The notes beneath the pieces are model-generated. The model made no database searches and had not been told where the DNA came from. It was given only the letters and a program-made list of their open reading frames with translations. From Dinochytrium kinnereticum (lineage: Eukaryota; Chytridiomycota; Chytridiomycetes; Chytridiales; Chytridiaceae): a stretch of DNA of 63,289 nucleotides. The translations under genes and the position numbers were made by a program. This document shows, piece after piece, positions 33,950-46,357 of the stretch (its first letter is position 1; each line of letters starts with the position of its first letter). The stretch lies in the NCBI GenBank assembly GCA_027604005.1, contig JADGJT010000105.1, positions 1-63,289 of the forward strand. The letters run 5' to 3'.

Positions 33950-34386
33950 TCAAAACTTTACGAAGGTCCTTCCACTTTCGAATATCCGTTCGGGTGAGCT
34001 TGAACGAAAGTGCAGACTCTCGGCTAACATAAAAAAAGATCCACAAAAAAGAAGGAAAAGAGGTAAGAACAGCAGCAACCTGCATTCGTATAGAAAAGCC
34101 AGATAGGTGATATAAACACCCACCTGCTGGGTCGCCATGACCGCACAACAGCATACAACCAATATGCAAACACCAAAAAATGGAGCAGCGCAATCACTTT
34201 GACAACGTCCCAGAGCACGACTGAGCTTGCATCCGTCTTCATCTTGCCGTCCGATGGTGTGGGCGGGGCCAGAGGCTCTGGACCCATGGGAGGCAAAGCC
34301 ATGTCGAGGGGAGATGCGGAGGGGGAAGATGCCAGCGCCGAGGACGCTGCTGACGCTGCGACGGCGGCAACGTTTGGAATGATCAT
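33950..34386 (-). CDS. Small two-helix membrane protein, unknown
   Basis: Two exons, 34124–34386 and 33950–34079, joined in phase by a 44-nt GTGGGT…TGCAG intron, give about 130 residues. The first 45 residues are Ala/Ser/Pro-rich; then come two hydrophobic segments (VVLWDVVKVIALLHFLVFAYWLY and LLLFLPLFLLFCGSFF) and a short polar tail (SPERIFESGRTFVKF). I do not recognise the family. The intron, the hydrophobic pair and lack of overlap with other genes support it as real, but it is short. Confidence 0.45.
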
Positions 34387-34766
34387 GGGAGGAAGGTGTG
34401 AGGGGAGATGTCAGTCACACAGCCAATTGTCGACGTTTTGAGGCAGTTCACGCCCACCCCATCGAAACAGCTTGTCGACGTTCACGAACTTTGACCAAGG
34501 CAGAGATGCGCAGGCTGCAATGCCAAATGGCTCACGTCGTGTGAATAAAAGAATGCACAGAGCTTCTTCAGGAATCAAAGATGCGATGAACTTCAAAGGA
34601 ATAACTGCAGATCATGTTATACTTAGATGATCGAAAGTACAAGAGTGCCAGCAAGCAAGAAAAATAATAATAAGAAAGAGCGAGCAGTACGGCAAGCAAC
34701 ACCACCTGCAAAGCAAAAATAAAGAAGGAGGCGAATGCAGGGGACTAAATCACTGAATAACGGTCA
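34387..34766. other. Intergenic region
   Basis: Spacer between the ABCG stop and the small membrane protein start, both minus strand. No coding signal or marked repeat seen. Confidence 0.55.
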
Positions 34767-37280
34767 TTACTCCAACCGGAGCAGAGGCTTGCAGTTACGC
34801 CTGAATAAAACATAACCAAGAAGGAGAAACCCGCAAGACATGGCCATGTTACTAAGAACACACACCCAGACGCCATCTGGGTTATTTAAAGAGAACGTTC
34901 GGAGAATCTCTGAACCATCAGAGAGACAGTTTCCAGGCCTGTCGCAGCTGAACTTCAGACCCTTGAATTCATTCTGAGCAAGCGCCTTGTTGGTATAGGT
35001 GATGAGGGAAATCCATTGAATCCTATGGGAGAAAAGAGATAGGAAAAAAAAGGTAAGGAAGGGAAAAGATATTTAAAATGTGTGTGCACTCACCATTTGA
35101 AAATAACAGGCACGGAGTCGAGGTTCAAAAAGTTCCCTCCAAAAACCAAGAAGAGAACAATGACCAGAGGGCCGATGATCTGACCCACTTGGACGTTTTT
35201 AACACCAGAACCAATCATCAAACCCAGCGCCATGGCGGTGTACGAGTGAACAGATATGATAACGACAAAGGTGAGGTACTTCATATAATCACTCTGAAGA
35301 CCAAACATCCAGCTAAAAGCAAAGAAGAAAAAATTAGGAGACAATCGATGACAAGCCAATGTTTCAGAGAAAATGCAACTAAATGATGGTACTTACTATA
35401 TAGGGAGGGCCAAAATAAAGGCACCGGCGAGTGTGAGAGGAATAGAAGAAATCCATTTCGCGACGTAAGCAGCAGACGCAGAGTAAGTCCCTGAAGCACG
35501 CTCACGCTTAATAATTAAACGTTCAAGCGGAAGAACAGAAAGCGTGGGCATCACAACCCCAAAGGTCTGGTTAACAGCGATAAAAAAGAGAGCGCCAAGA
35601 CGATTTTGAATGCCGGACTGGTCGAGCTTCATTTTCTAAAGATGTGAAAGAAAGCAAATAGGTTAACGAAAAGTACCACCGTGGGATGAAGGGAAACCAC
35701 TCACATAGAAGATAAACCCAAAGACAATACAAATAATGACACCTTGTCCTAACGTCGCTCCAAGAGTAGCAGGATCTCTCGAAAGCTCCTTAAAGTTCCT
35801 TCCAAGCAAAATCGAGAACTGATGGCCCCATGACGAAAAATACCTCCTGTCGTTTTCATCCAGAGGACCGGGTTTTCTTGAGCTGTCCTCAATCAACAAC
35901 GGCTTCTTTTTCAACAAAGATGACTTCTCATTCTCCCAAGCTGCAGCGAACTTCTCAATACGCTCCATTGATGCGGCTTGTAGCTCGGGGGAACGCTGAT
36001 CTTGCGTCGCAACGTCGATAAAGTCTGGCAAAAGAGTCGTCGTTAGTTTGAAAATATTCAAGGGGTGACGGCGGAAGACTTACGGTCTGAGGGGTTGGTC
36101 TTTGGAGGTAAAGGGTAATCCATCTTGGAGAAAAACAAGAGTGCCTCTTCAAGACGGCCAAAAAACACCGTGCGCCCAGCAGCGAGGATGAGAATCTTAT
36201 CGCACATCTCAACTTTATAACAGGATAGTATATTAGCGTTTTGGTCCTGTAAGCGATGAAAGGATATGATGAAGCTTACGGATGTCTGTCCTAGGCTGGT
36301 GGATAGTCATAACAGCAGTTGTGCCACGGGCTTTAGCCACCTTTGAAACAGTGGAGATGATGTTGACGGCGGTAAAAGCATCCAGACCAGACGTCGGCTC
36401 ATCTAGGAAAAGACTGGATTCACGCAACATACCATATGGTTAGGTATGCCAACATAGGTAATGCCCAAACCAACAAAAAAAAAACAATAACACAACTCAC
36501 ATGTTTGGCTGCGTGATCAGCTCCATGCCAATCGAGACCCTCTTCTTTTCACCTCCCGAAACACCGCGAACGTCTGAATCCCCAATTCTCGTGTCCTTAC
36601 ATTTCGTCAGGCCAAGTTCTGCAATGGTCTCGTCGACACGAGCCTGCTTCTCTTGCTTCGTAAGCACAGATGGAAGCCTCAGCTCGGCTGCGTAGTGAAG
36701 GGTCTCTGCAACAGTAAGGTTCTTGTACATGATCTCCTCTTGCTCGACGTAAGCGGCGACTGGAATGTAATGTTAGACTCGACCCGACAGAGGTGTGTGA
36801 TAAAGAGCTTACGCTTTCGCCAAGACGATCGCTTTCTGGGGGCGCCATTAACTGCGATCGAACCAGAGAGCGTCCCTCTTCCAATGCGGCCAGCAAGGAC
36901 GTTCAAAAGTGTACTCTTCCTACGAACAGCGACGGTACATTAGGCTTGGGATGCAAACAAAAGTGGGTGGTTGGAACTTACCCAGCTCCGGACCCACCCA
37001 TGATAGCCAATATCTCTCCAGGCTGAGCCACTCCATCCATTCCAGACAAGATCACCTTCTCAGGCTGGCCTCTCTTAACAGGAACAGAGTAGCAAACATT
37101 GTTCCACTCCAACGTCAAGCCTCCAGCGACCGGACTCGACTCAGAATGCAGGGCCGTTGTGTCCGCATTGCTGACGCTGTCGGATGCGGCAGCAAGCTTG
37201 AACGTGTCCGTGTTTGCGTTGTCGATGGTGAGGATGGTGCTCATCTTTGCGAGCTCGACGTGCTGATCGTTTGTGGACAT
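34767..37280 (-). CDS. ABCG-type half ABC transporter
   Basis: Nine exons (36982–37280, 36813–36919, 36501–36759, 36280–36413, 36084–36212, 35705–36024, 35397–35635, 35094–35312, 34767–35022), all in phase, give about 653 residues, the normal size of an ABCG half-transporter. Nucleotide-binding domain first: Walker A GGSGAGKST across the first intron, AAYVEQEEIMYKNLTV, signature VSGGEKKRVSIGMEL, Walker B ILFLDEPTSGLD, H-loop MTIHQPR. The membrane domain follows with about six helices (GQGVIICIVFGFIFY, IGPLVIVLFLVFGG and others) and the late loop CDRPGNCLSDG. Such proteins dimerise to export sterols, lipids or drugs. It lies upstream, on the same strand, of the small membrane protein. Confidence 0.93.
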
Positions 37281-37716
37281 AGGAGAAGAACGAAGTCAGG
37301 GAAAGGGAAGCCTGTGGCGTCAAGGGGGCTTTTAAGGTAAGAACAGCAACGTCAAACACCTTTCGATGCAGCGTCCGTATGCGATCGCTCGATCTATTTA
37401 TGGCTCTGCGAAGCCATCGGAGTTGAAAAAGTCTAAAAATTGCCTGAGCAATAATCCGATTGGCGGCCATCGAGTGTTCAGCGCTATCCCGAGCGCCGTG
37501 ACCCGTCCGTCCACAAATGAGCTCGGCACCCCCCCTGCGGAAACACTTGTTTTTTCTGCGGCAAAAGGCGCTGAAATTAAGATAACTCAACCCATGCGCA
37601 TTCATCAATTGGTAATATTAATAGATCTCTCTTGTTGTTCTTTTGTTTTCAATTAATCCGCTTCTTTGCCTCGCCTCTGGAGTTGCGCTGCCGTGCACTC
37701 GATCACAAAACCATCG
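37281..37716. promoter_or_regulatory. Intergenic: ABCG promoter and VAC14 3' end
   Basis: Both neighbours are on the minus strand. No coding signal beyond shadows. Confidence 0.55.
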
Positions 37717-40700
37717 CTACTTTCTAGAAGAAAACCCTAGTCCAAGCTTCTTGGTCTGTTTCGCCGCTGATCCAGCCAGCGACCCAGAGCTTCCGGACCC
37801 ACCCGTCGCCGATGCAGATGACCCAGGCAATCCAAGGCTGCTTGGTGGTCTGCTCAACCTCCCACTAGAAAACATTCCAGAAGCACCAGCGGCATTGGGG
37901 TTGGCTGATACATTCCTATCAAGCCGGTCCATGGACCCCCGAGAAAGGTTTGCCCCTCCGGCTCCACTAGCTCCTCCTCTCCCTTCATCGCCCACACTGC
38001 CAGCAGTCCCACCGCCACCACCAAAGTTGAAAAAGGTCGCAGAAGATGATGACGAAGCAGATCCCAGGGAAGATTGTCGGTCCCGTGTCCGAGACGATGA
38101 GGTGTTTGAGGTAGTGATGGTGCCAGAAGCGACAGGTGATCCAACGGGGACAGTGGTTCCGCCTGAGAGGCTTGGAGAGCCGATGCTGACACGGCCCCCA
38201 GGCGGGGCGTTAGGGGAGTCGATATCGCCGCTGTAATCATCTACCCGGACAGAGCGAGACCGGCGCTTTGAGCTAGAGTTTCGGTTGTCAAGGCTAAGGC
38301 CCGCTGATGTCCGTGCTGAGGTCAAGTGAATTGGTGAGAGTTATTTCTTAATATATATAAAAAAGGAGGACATGTATACTATGGGAAGATATAGCTTTAC
38401 AAACCAAGGCGTCTAGACCTCTCATGGCGAGCCTGGACTCCCCTAAAGTGGCTCAAAAGTTCATGCCATCTCAAAGTCAATGGTTCCTGTTGACCGCTAG
38501 TCGTTTGTGTCGTCGTAGTCTTTCCCCTAAGAAAAGGAAGAGAGAAAAAAAAAACAAGAAGAAAAGGCGTAGTCAATATTCAACACCGACAATCAGTCAG
38601 CTCCTTACTTTGCTTTCAAATTAGCAGCCGTCTGCGCACCAGCCGCAACACTAACTCCACCGCCTCCTCCCCCACCCCCACCAGCTGACGACAAGGGCCC
38701 AGCTGTAGCATAAAGCATAACCATAGAGCTAACGCTATTCAGCCTGTTTCTCAGTGTCGCAAAAGCGGAGCTTTGAGGGAGGAGCATCAGAATTCCGTAC
38801 AGACATCTAAACAAATGAGGGTATCGATCTGGCTCTAGAAGCTGCAGCCGGAGGTATGTAAACACAGGGCTTTCTAAAAGTTGAACGAGCTTATCAATCT
38901 GGATAAGAAGCGTGACGGTGATCTCCAGCTCGGCAAAGATTTGTAAGAGGTTGGCTGCGTGCTCATAGGCTTGTGCGAGGAGACAAAGGGAAAAGGCGGC
39001 GACGGGATTATGACACCACGAACGGTAGAGAGCTGCAAAGAGTAGAAGGCCATCCTAAAATAAAAGGGATGAGTGGCAATAAGAAAAACGATATTTGCAT
39101 CAACTACCCTAGTATCCAGGTTCTTGAGCTTTCTTCGAAGATCAGTGAGCTCAGGTGCCGTGATAAGAATAATGTTCAAGTTCTGGACCATAGTGCTGGC
39201 AAACTCAAGATCCTAAGATTGCAAAAGAAAAGACAAGGAGTAAACGTTAAAGTATCGGGAGAAAAAAAAGGGATCTCGAAAAAAAAACGAACCTCATCCC
39301 TCTCTAACACTTCAGCAAAGGCCCTATAAATTCTTTCTGGATTCAGGCTAAGACAAAGCTGCCGAATAATTAGAGCACCACGGGATTCCAAAAGGCGTCG
39401 ATCGTTTGAGAAGAGAGAGAGCAGGTTGACCATGAATCGCATAAAGTAATCATCATCCGAGTGATGCGAGATTTGAGCCAACAGCTGAAGGTCCCGCTTT
39501 ACAACATCCTCAGAGGTATCAGACAACGTCCGAAGAAGGTCAAAAAACGTCGTCTCATCAGAAGTCATGAACTGAAACACGATTAAACAAGAAGTATCAT
39601 CATGTCCAAACCTTTTTCGGTGCCTTCCGATGCAGCATCAACAACCATTCCATCGCAGCAATTCTAGTATCCTCATTCTCGTCTTGAAATTGTAGAGTCA
39701 AAGCCTCCACCGTAGCCTTTAGATCAAAAGGCTCTACCCAGGAAACATTAGCCGAAGAAACGGAGGTGATTGAAGCAGAGAGATCCGGCTGCTGCTGGAA
39801 CGAGACAGCCCCTTGAGGGGTCGTATTTGGTGGCTCCGTATTAGGCGGAAGGGGTGGGCTAGGTAAAGAAGTATTCTGAGCCACAACATTTTGCAAAGGC
39901 GTGTCAAGGATAAGACGGTAGAGGAAAGCATTGGCCTCCATCGCAATATTTCGGATAGGGATCACGGTGTGAGAAAGACTTGGAAGAATAGCCTCGAGAA
40001 GCATAGGCGTGAACGGAAGCATGACCTCTCGAACCAATAAGATAAACTCAGTAATCCATCTGAGCGCCATCGCCTGCGTTTCCTCGTCCGTCGATAGCAG
40101 ATGTGGCGCCAGGATATCTACCATCCGCCCAATATCTAACGTCACCCCCTGACCTGGTATGTAGGGAAGACTCTCATTGGCAGCAAGGCGCTCGGCTTTT
40201 GACGCTGCAAGAGAGGGCTGGACACCACTCTCAACCGAGAAGGCACTTCCAGCGCGATACACACTTTGTCCATCCTCAACTTCAATGCCCTGGCCAGGCT
40301 CTCTGGTTGTCTCAATAGTTCGAGTCGACCGGATGCTCGCCGAATCATCCCCCTCATCGCCCTCAGTATAGGCAGGCGGCTGCGAGCTCGTGCGCCTCAT
40401 TGAAGCCGAAGAGTCAAACACCACCCCAAGGCCGTCAATACCAGCGCCCTTCTTTCCACGAATGTTGATGACGCCTCTCTCTCGCTGGACTTCCACGACC
40501 TCTCGAATCTCCTTCAAGAACTCCCCGAGAATATTGAGTGTAGCCACGCGAACGTCAACATTAGGATCCGACAGGTAACTCAGGAGTCCACCCAAAAAGT
40601 CCGGAAGATAGCCAATGAGTTCAAGGTCAGGGACAGAGTCGAGCACTGCGATCCACTGAACCAAAAACATTCGAGTGAAAGGGCTCAAGGTTTGAATTCT

Positions 40701-41596
40701 CTCTTTAAGCAACGGTATGAATCTGACGAGATTGAAAGAATCCGGTTTCATACCAGGGGCGAGAGGAACGGATCCAGGTGCCGCTGGAAAGGCAGGTTCA
40801 GCGGGGGAAAGGAACACCTCGCCTTCGGTCACATCCTTTTTTGTAATAGTCTTGCCATCCTCTGCGAGCCCTTCTCCATCATCAGAAGCGGAAGCATCCG
40901 GGTTTACATGCGTAGAGCGCTCGCTCACAATGTCCTTGATAAGACGATCCAGCAGCTCGGCTCCATTTTTAACAGACGCCTCATTGTCCGCCGCCAACTG
41001 CATTAGGTCAGCAGACTGAAAAAACGAAGCGAATCCCTCACCTTGCTCAAAGCATCGAATATCTCATTAAAGTACTTGAGAACATCGTCCCTCGCCACCT
41101 TTGCCACATTGTACATACTTTCACAAGCATAATACCTGACCCTCGAATCCGGGTCCATGAAGCAAGCAAGAATGGGGGGAACAATGCTGTCAAGATAAGC
41201 TCCAACTTTAGAGGACCCCAATGCAATAGCCGTCGCGGCAAGCGCGATGAGTCCACCATTGCGGGAATTGGGGATAACAGAGTACGCATAGTCCTGAATG
41301 AGTGTGTTCAAGATTTGAGTGATCCGACGCTGGTCATTGATCGCAAGGCTCTCGCGGACCAGTCTAAAAAAAAGACATCGCTTCAACAGTTAGCATCTAT
41401 TCTTAGTTAACGGTGTAGAATGCAACGAGGGAGTGCCACGCATCCATCCGTTTACGGAACACAGTTCGCACCGTTCAATCTCCAGAGCAGCAGCCTTCCG
41501 TTTATCATAAACCTTATCACTCAGTCCCTTCGATATGAGAGGCGGTAGGACATTGGGAGCCAGACCGCTCGCAGCTGACGAGCTCGAATCGGCCAT
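37717..41596 (-). CDS. VAC14: VAC14 scaffold of the PIKfyve/Fab1 complex
   Basis: Eight exons (41472–41596, 41042–41363, 39612–41015, 39293–39571, 39108–39212, 38609–39054, 38405–38526, 37717–38315) join in phase to about 1133 residues. HEAT-type repeats run from the start ([53 protein letters not shown]), the hallmark opening of VAC14. The conserved C-terminal segment [19 protein letters not shown] matches the end of animal VAC14 (ELLQHF…HQRS). VAC14 holds the Fab1/PIKfyve kinase and Fig4 phosphatase together at vacuole/endosome membranes to control PtdIns(3,5)P2. The protein is longer than animal VAC14 (~780) because of a Ser/Thr-rich insert near residues 260–310 and a 200-residue Ser/Gly-rich tail ending in LGLGFSSRK. 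Confidence 0.93.
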
Positions 41597-41942
41597 TCCG
41601 TTTGAGGATTACCAGGTCCAACGGAAGCAGTCGCAAGGGGATGTGGTCCCAAATTCAAGGTTGTCCAAGATTTGTTGAGGGGTGGCAGGCAGCCTTCAAC
41701 CGCCATCCATCCCTCGAGTTCGATCATGACCGAACCGATAAAGGCTGCTTACTGTCACCCTGAATCCAAAGCGTCCGGTACACCATTGTTGCGTAAATCG
41801 CACCCCAAAACCTCAGGGCTTTTTCCCACCGATGGATCATTCCATAGAGAGCCAACAATGTGACGAGCGCTTCAATCAAATGCCTCTTATTGCTCTATCC
41901 TTTCCTACAATTGCCTCTCTGTGAAGAAAAGAAGGCTAGAAT
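41597..41942. promoter_or_regulatory. Divergent promoter between VAC14 and the unknown membrane protein
   Basis: 346 bases separate the two opposite start codons, so both genes must draw their proximal promoter elements from this stretch. No TATA-like element stands out. Confidence 0.5.
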
Positions 41943-42910
41943 ATGTCGGCCAGAGTCAAGCGAAGGCTTTTGATACCCTCATCTCAGACCGCCCAGGCTC
42001 TTGAGCAAGGCCAGAGCTTTGCCCCCGTCCGTGTTCGCAGGGTCAAGCCGACTTTGGGCATTCGGGCGCGACGGCGAAGAAGAAGGGTCAATCATGATGA
42101 GTATCCACCAGTTGCTTTGGCGGCCGAGGGACCTTGGGGACCAGCTGGATTCCCCAAAGGCTTGGCTTCATTCGCAGCGCTTCTCAGTAAGTACTTTTCT
42201 TTGATCTTTCTGCCCTGATTCATCAACTCACTACCACTTTATTTATTGAAGTCGTTGCTCTCGCAATGCTTTTCAGTCCCTCAGAGGAACTCTCTTTAAA
42301 AATGAGGCGAAGCCATCAATTCATCGACGTGATTCCCGAGTACGTCCTAAACCGTCCTTCCCTGCCTCGAACGGACTCCCAGTACGTCATTGACGACCCG
42401 TCAGTCAGCCCATACCTCTCACTTATCTTTCCAGAAGCCGTGCACGGCTTAACTGATCTGGACAAAGAATCAATGGCAACCCCCCGCTTCACCTTCTGCT
42501 CCATCCCCTCGTCCGTCGAAGCCGCCGACCGCCTCGCCCGAGCTCTATGGAACAGACCCCCGACGCGTGACGAGCTCGTCCTCGCATCAGAAATGATGAA
42601 GTCAGGTCACGTTGTAGAGTTGATGTCACGATGGGTGGAGGCTACCGAGAAGGGAACGGTGAAAACTGTCGGTGGAATGATTGACGCGTTCTTTGGTGAG
42701 ATACTGGAGATGGCGCCCTCTCAGACTGAGCGGAACTTTTTTGGCCGTCTCATCGCATCTGGAGGGACAGAGTGGATGCACGCTGTGGTTGACCTTTTCG
42801 AGCGCCGAAGGTATCAGGACGTTGCTAGATTTACCTGCAGCGAGGAGGGAGCTGATGAGCTACGAGAGAGTGCCAGGGATCGCATGGTCATCCAGCAAGT
42901 CTTGAGCTGA
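41943..42910 (+). CDS. Unknown protein with one membrane helix
   Basis: Two exons, 41943–42186 and 42252–42910, joined in phase (GTAAGT…TTGAAG) give about 300 residues. The N-terminus is highly basic (RVKRRLLIPS; IRARRRRRRVN), followed by a single hydrophobic helix formed across the intron (GLASFAALLIVALAMLF) and a C-terminal helical domain of about 210 residues. The basic N-terminus before one helix could be a mitochondrial targeting and inner-membrane anchor arrangement, but this is inference. I recognise no domain. Confidence 0.65.
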
Positions 42911-42972
42911 CGATCGCTTGCTGTTTAGCATTTACTACCTTTTAAGAAGAATAAAACATTAAACCATAAAAG

Positions 42973-45313
42973 ATGGAGCATCTTCAGAGTGATTTGCGCT
43001 CATCTTGTGTTATTCCAAATTACCATTCCAACGGTGGAGCAACCCATTCAGAGCTTTACAATGCGATCCTTAACCAATCTCTGGATTGTTGGGGCGCTGC
43101 AGATGGACATGTTAAGAAAGGTTATCCCTTCTTCCAGGGATCTCTCTGCTGCTCTCTCCATTTTCAGCCCCCCCATTCTCTGCCTCCCGTCGACCCCCAT
43201 ATCACCCCCTCTTTCGACGGCGTAGAAGGAATGCGGTTCCCAGAGGAGATTCTGCTGAATGTGCTGTCTCGGCTCTGCGTGGACAAGGAGCAGCCGTTTC
43301 ACCCTCACCCGCATAACTCGTCGTCAAGGAAGAATTGTTTGGAATTGCCAGCAGAACCGAGGTCGACGGATCTGGTGCAATGCGCTTTGGTTGACTCGCT
43401 TTGGGCGTCTGTTTCCATACCCCTTATGTAAGGCTTGATGTTATTACTTCATCGACTGATTGTTTCTATTCATCAAGCTGGAAGAAAGTGACGCTGGGAA
43501 ATAAACTAACACGGGACTTTCGCATCTTCGAGATCCTCTTTGGCCCTATGGACATGTGCATCTCCAACAGATCCCCGAGCAGGTTTATTCAAGATACCCC
43601 CAAGCCTCACCACCGACCTGGTTTATCCCCCTCAGCGAACCTCCTCAGAAATGTCACGGTGCTGTTTGACTTTGACCTCCTGATGCTTCAAGCCGAATCA
43701 AAGGGGATGGTTTTCCTCGGTCTATGGACCTACTGGCTTCATCATTTGCTCAAACTGGCGTCTCCTTACCTTCATCGATTGGATGTGATCGTTTTCTGGC
43801 CCTACTCCGATAACGAGCCATCATGGAGTTTTGATCAGACGCATCAGGGCCCTACACGAGAGCTCAAGATTCTTCATGGAGCGTTGCTCGATTGCAGGTT
43901 ATGGGGACATCAACTCACGAATATGCGTCACTTTTGTTTAAATCTCGATGTGCCCAACACTGCTTTGGTGAGTTATTCTCAGGGGGGGGCTGGTTTTCAT
44001 TTTGATGAAGCGACTGACAGATGATTCAATAGGCGACTGAAAAGGCATTAAGCGTTCTCAAAAGCTTTGAAAAGTTCGACAAGTTGACGCACTTTGAGGT
44101 CAAGCTACCATGGCGAGGCGATTCATTGAGTGAGCCTGTGAAATTGCTGGCCAACATTCTCGTCACAACCGATTCATTCAAGTTTCTTCGCAAGCTCGTG
44201 TTGAAGAACATTCATTTCGCTCGTGAAGATGCGGGAGTTATGAAACCCGTGAAAAGTGATGTCGACCCTCTCCAAGTCCTACTTCGATCTGCAAACATCT
44301 TATCCCATTTAAGTGTGGAAAGATGCTACGGCCTTGTCACGTCAACCGCATTACGGGAACTTCGAGTGACGAACAAAGGCTTCTTGACAACTTTCATTCT
44401 TAAAGACTGCTTTCTAGGACTAAAGATACCCACAGACGATACCTCAGAAGACCTGGACTTGACTAGCGAGCTCGAAAGCGTCTTCACATCTTTCTCATCC
44501 ACCCTTCAATCCGTCGAAATCTCTGACCGGCCAGATTTTCAAAACGGAGAGTTCCCAACATTATGGCGTCATCCTATTCTCTGGCAAAAGGTTCTCGCCC
44601 CTCTGTTCCGCGGTGAGGCGGGGTCGCTAAGGACGCTTAAACTTTCTTCGTTGGCTTTGAATGATGTTGATGTATCACCAGAGTCATTTTTACCGTCTCT
44701 CGAGCGTCTTCACATTGGTCCAAGCGTCCCTGGAATTGCAAACATCGTCAGAAGGATGACGTTAGCATTACCGACTCCAACGCGATTGAGCTCGTTATCA
44801 CTTCAAGCCGAAACGTTTTGCGAGGATTCTGAACTCTCTCAACTCGAAGACTCGATCGACGAGGAATCCGAATCAACCGTCGAGCTCATCATATCGAAAC
44901 GCAAAACATTGTTCGAGAACGACGTCAAAACCCTTTTAACCCAATCACCCTTCTGCAAAACCCTTTCCCTGGACTTTCAAACCTCCCCAGCGCTACTTCA
45001 AACTATCATCGCCTCTCCAACCCTGACTGACGTGGTCTTGGAAGATTGCTCAGCCGTGAATGAGGTGTCGGGGTTCATGGAGGTGATGAGGTCGTTGATT
45101 CGTAAAACGAGTCTATCGAGGTTCAAGGCGACGAGGTTGACGGATTATGTTGGGAGGAGGTTGGAGGATTTGGTTGAGGTGGTTGGTTTGGGACGGGCTA
45201 TGGCTTGGGAAGAGATTTCCGGGGCTTCTTGGGAGGAGCCGAGGCCGCAGATTAGTTTGAGGGGTGGGGAGATGGAGAGGGTTTTGGATGTCTTTGATAG
45301 GGTGGGTGTTTGA
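42973..45313 (+). CDS. F-box/LRR-like protein
   Basis: Three exons (42973–43427, 43478–43967, 44033–45313) in phase give about 741 residues from the first ATG; an ATG at 43231 just before the F-box-like MRFPEEILLNVLSRL is an alternative start and would remove 86 poorly ordered residues. The F-box continues with LVQCALVDSLWASVSIPLIWKKVTL. The rest contains weak leucine-rich repeats (LRTLKLSSLALNDVDV, LSHLSVERCYGLV, LTDVVLEDCSAV). Likely an SCF ubiquitin-ligase substrate receptor. Its sequence is unlike the F-box protein at 22546–24065 beyond the shared plan. Confidence 0.72.
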
Positions 45314-46357
45314 TGTTGACGTGTTTTTGGAGTTTTGGGGCACGAAATAGTTTTTTTTTCTTCTTCATATGGAGGAATCGGAGATTGCATATATAGGGAT
45401 AGGAATATCGGGGAAGAAAGGAGGGTTTATGCGAACTTAGACGCTTGAGATTCTTGATGTTTGTTAACTCTTTTATGGTCATATCATGTGGTCGTTCATA
45501 ATCCTTAACTTTGTCCTTCTTTCCAAGTGACTGTTGTTGTTTTTTTCAGTCATGTATTCTATGTGTTTAATAAAAATAACCCCAGTCTTGGCTCTTGTCG
45601 ATAACCTATCACTGCATTCAAACTTGATATGATCGGTGGGAACTGACTGGACGAAAATCGTTTTTTAAGCCATCTTCACAAAGCGATGGCCCTTCCAATC
45701 CTTCCTCCTATCGAATTCAAAGCAAACCATCAAAAAGGGCTTGCCCCCTACAAGCAAACACCGATGAGAAGGGGAAAAAAGAACAAGGGTCCTGCAATGA
45801 AAGCCAAGCATGGTACTGTTTTTTTTCTTCAAGCAACCTTTTCTCTTGTTAAAAAATAAAAAACTTGGTTCATGATCTCACCGCCATCGGAGCGTCAGGA
45901 AAAAAAAAATAATAATAACAAAAAAAAATGTAAAGACGAACAAATGGCAGAAAGCATGAAATTTAAAAAAAGGCAAACAGAGGAAAGCCGTTCATCACAG
46001 CCAGTACTTTTACAAAAAAAAAAAAGAAAAGAAACAAAAAAAAGAGTTATGAAATACCGCGGGTAACTGGAAAAAAAAATGGCGACTTTGCCCAAACCTG
46101 GCTCTAAACCCCGAAAAGAATCTCTCCCAAAGCAAAAAAAAAGAGGTCGGGATACTATTATTATTAATATAGATACAAAGACATAGAAATGTAAGCGGTA
46201 AAGACGAGAAACGCGCTTTTGAAAAAGCCGAATCGCCAATTTGGTTGCCCCTCCCCCCCTCCCAAACAAAAAAAAAGAAGAAGAAAACTCTTAAGGCCTG
46301 GACATTCACAGACACTTCACGTTGTATCCAAGAGAGTAAAACAAAAGCGCTGCTCCA
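45314..46357. other. Intergenic between convergent genes, rich in A/T tracts
   Basis: About 1 kb between the F-box stop (plus) and the MFS stop (minus). Several A runs of 8–12 (45901–45926, 46014–46041, 46067–46078, 46266–46275). Frames here are low-complexity Lys/Phe runs, not genes. Confidence 0.65.

Noticed and set aside
38480..38530. VAC14 ending early at a TAG after a [12 protein letters not shown] frame
   Set aside because: Phase from the preceding exon selects the other frame, which reads into the conserved HELLSHF…HERSRR end of VAC14.
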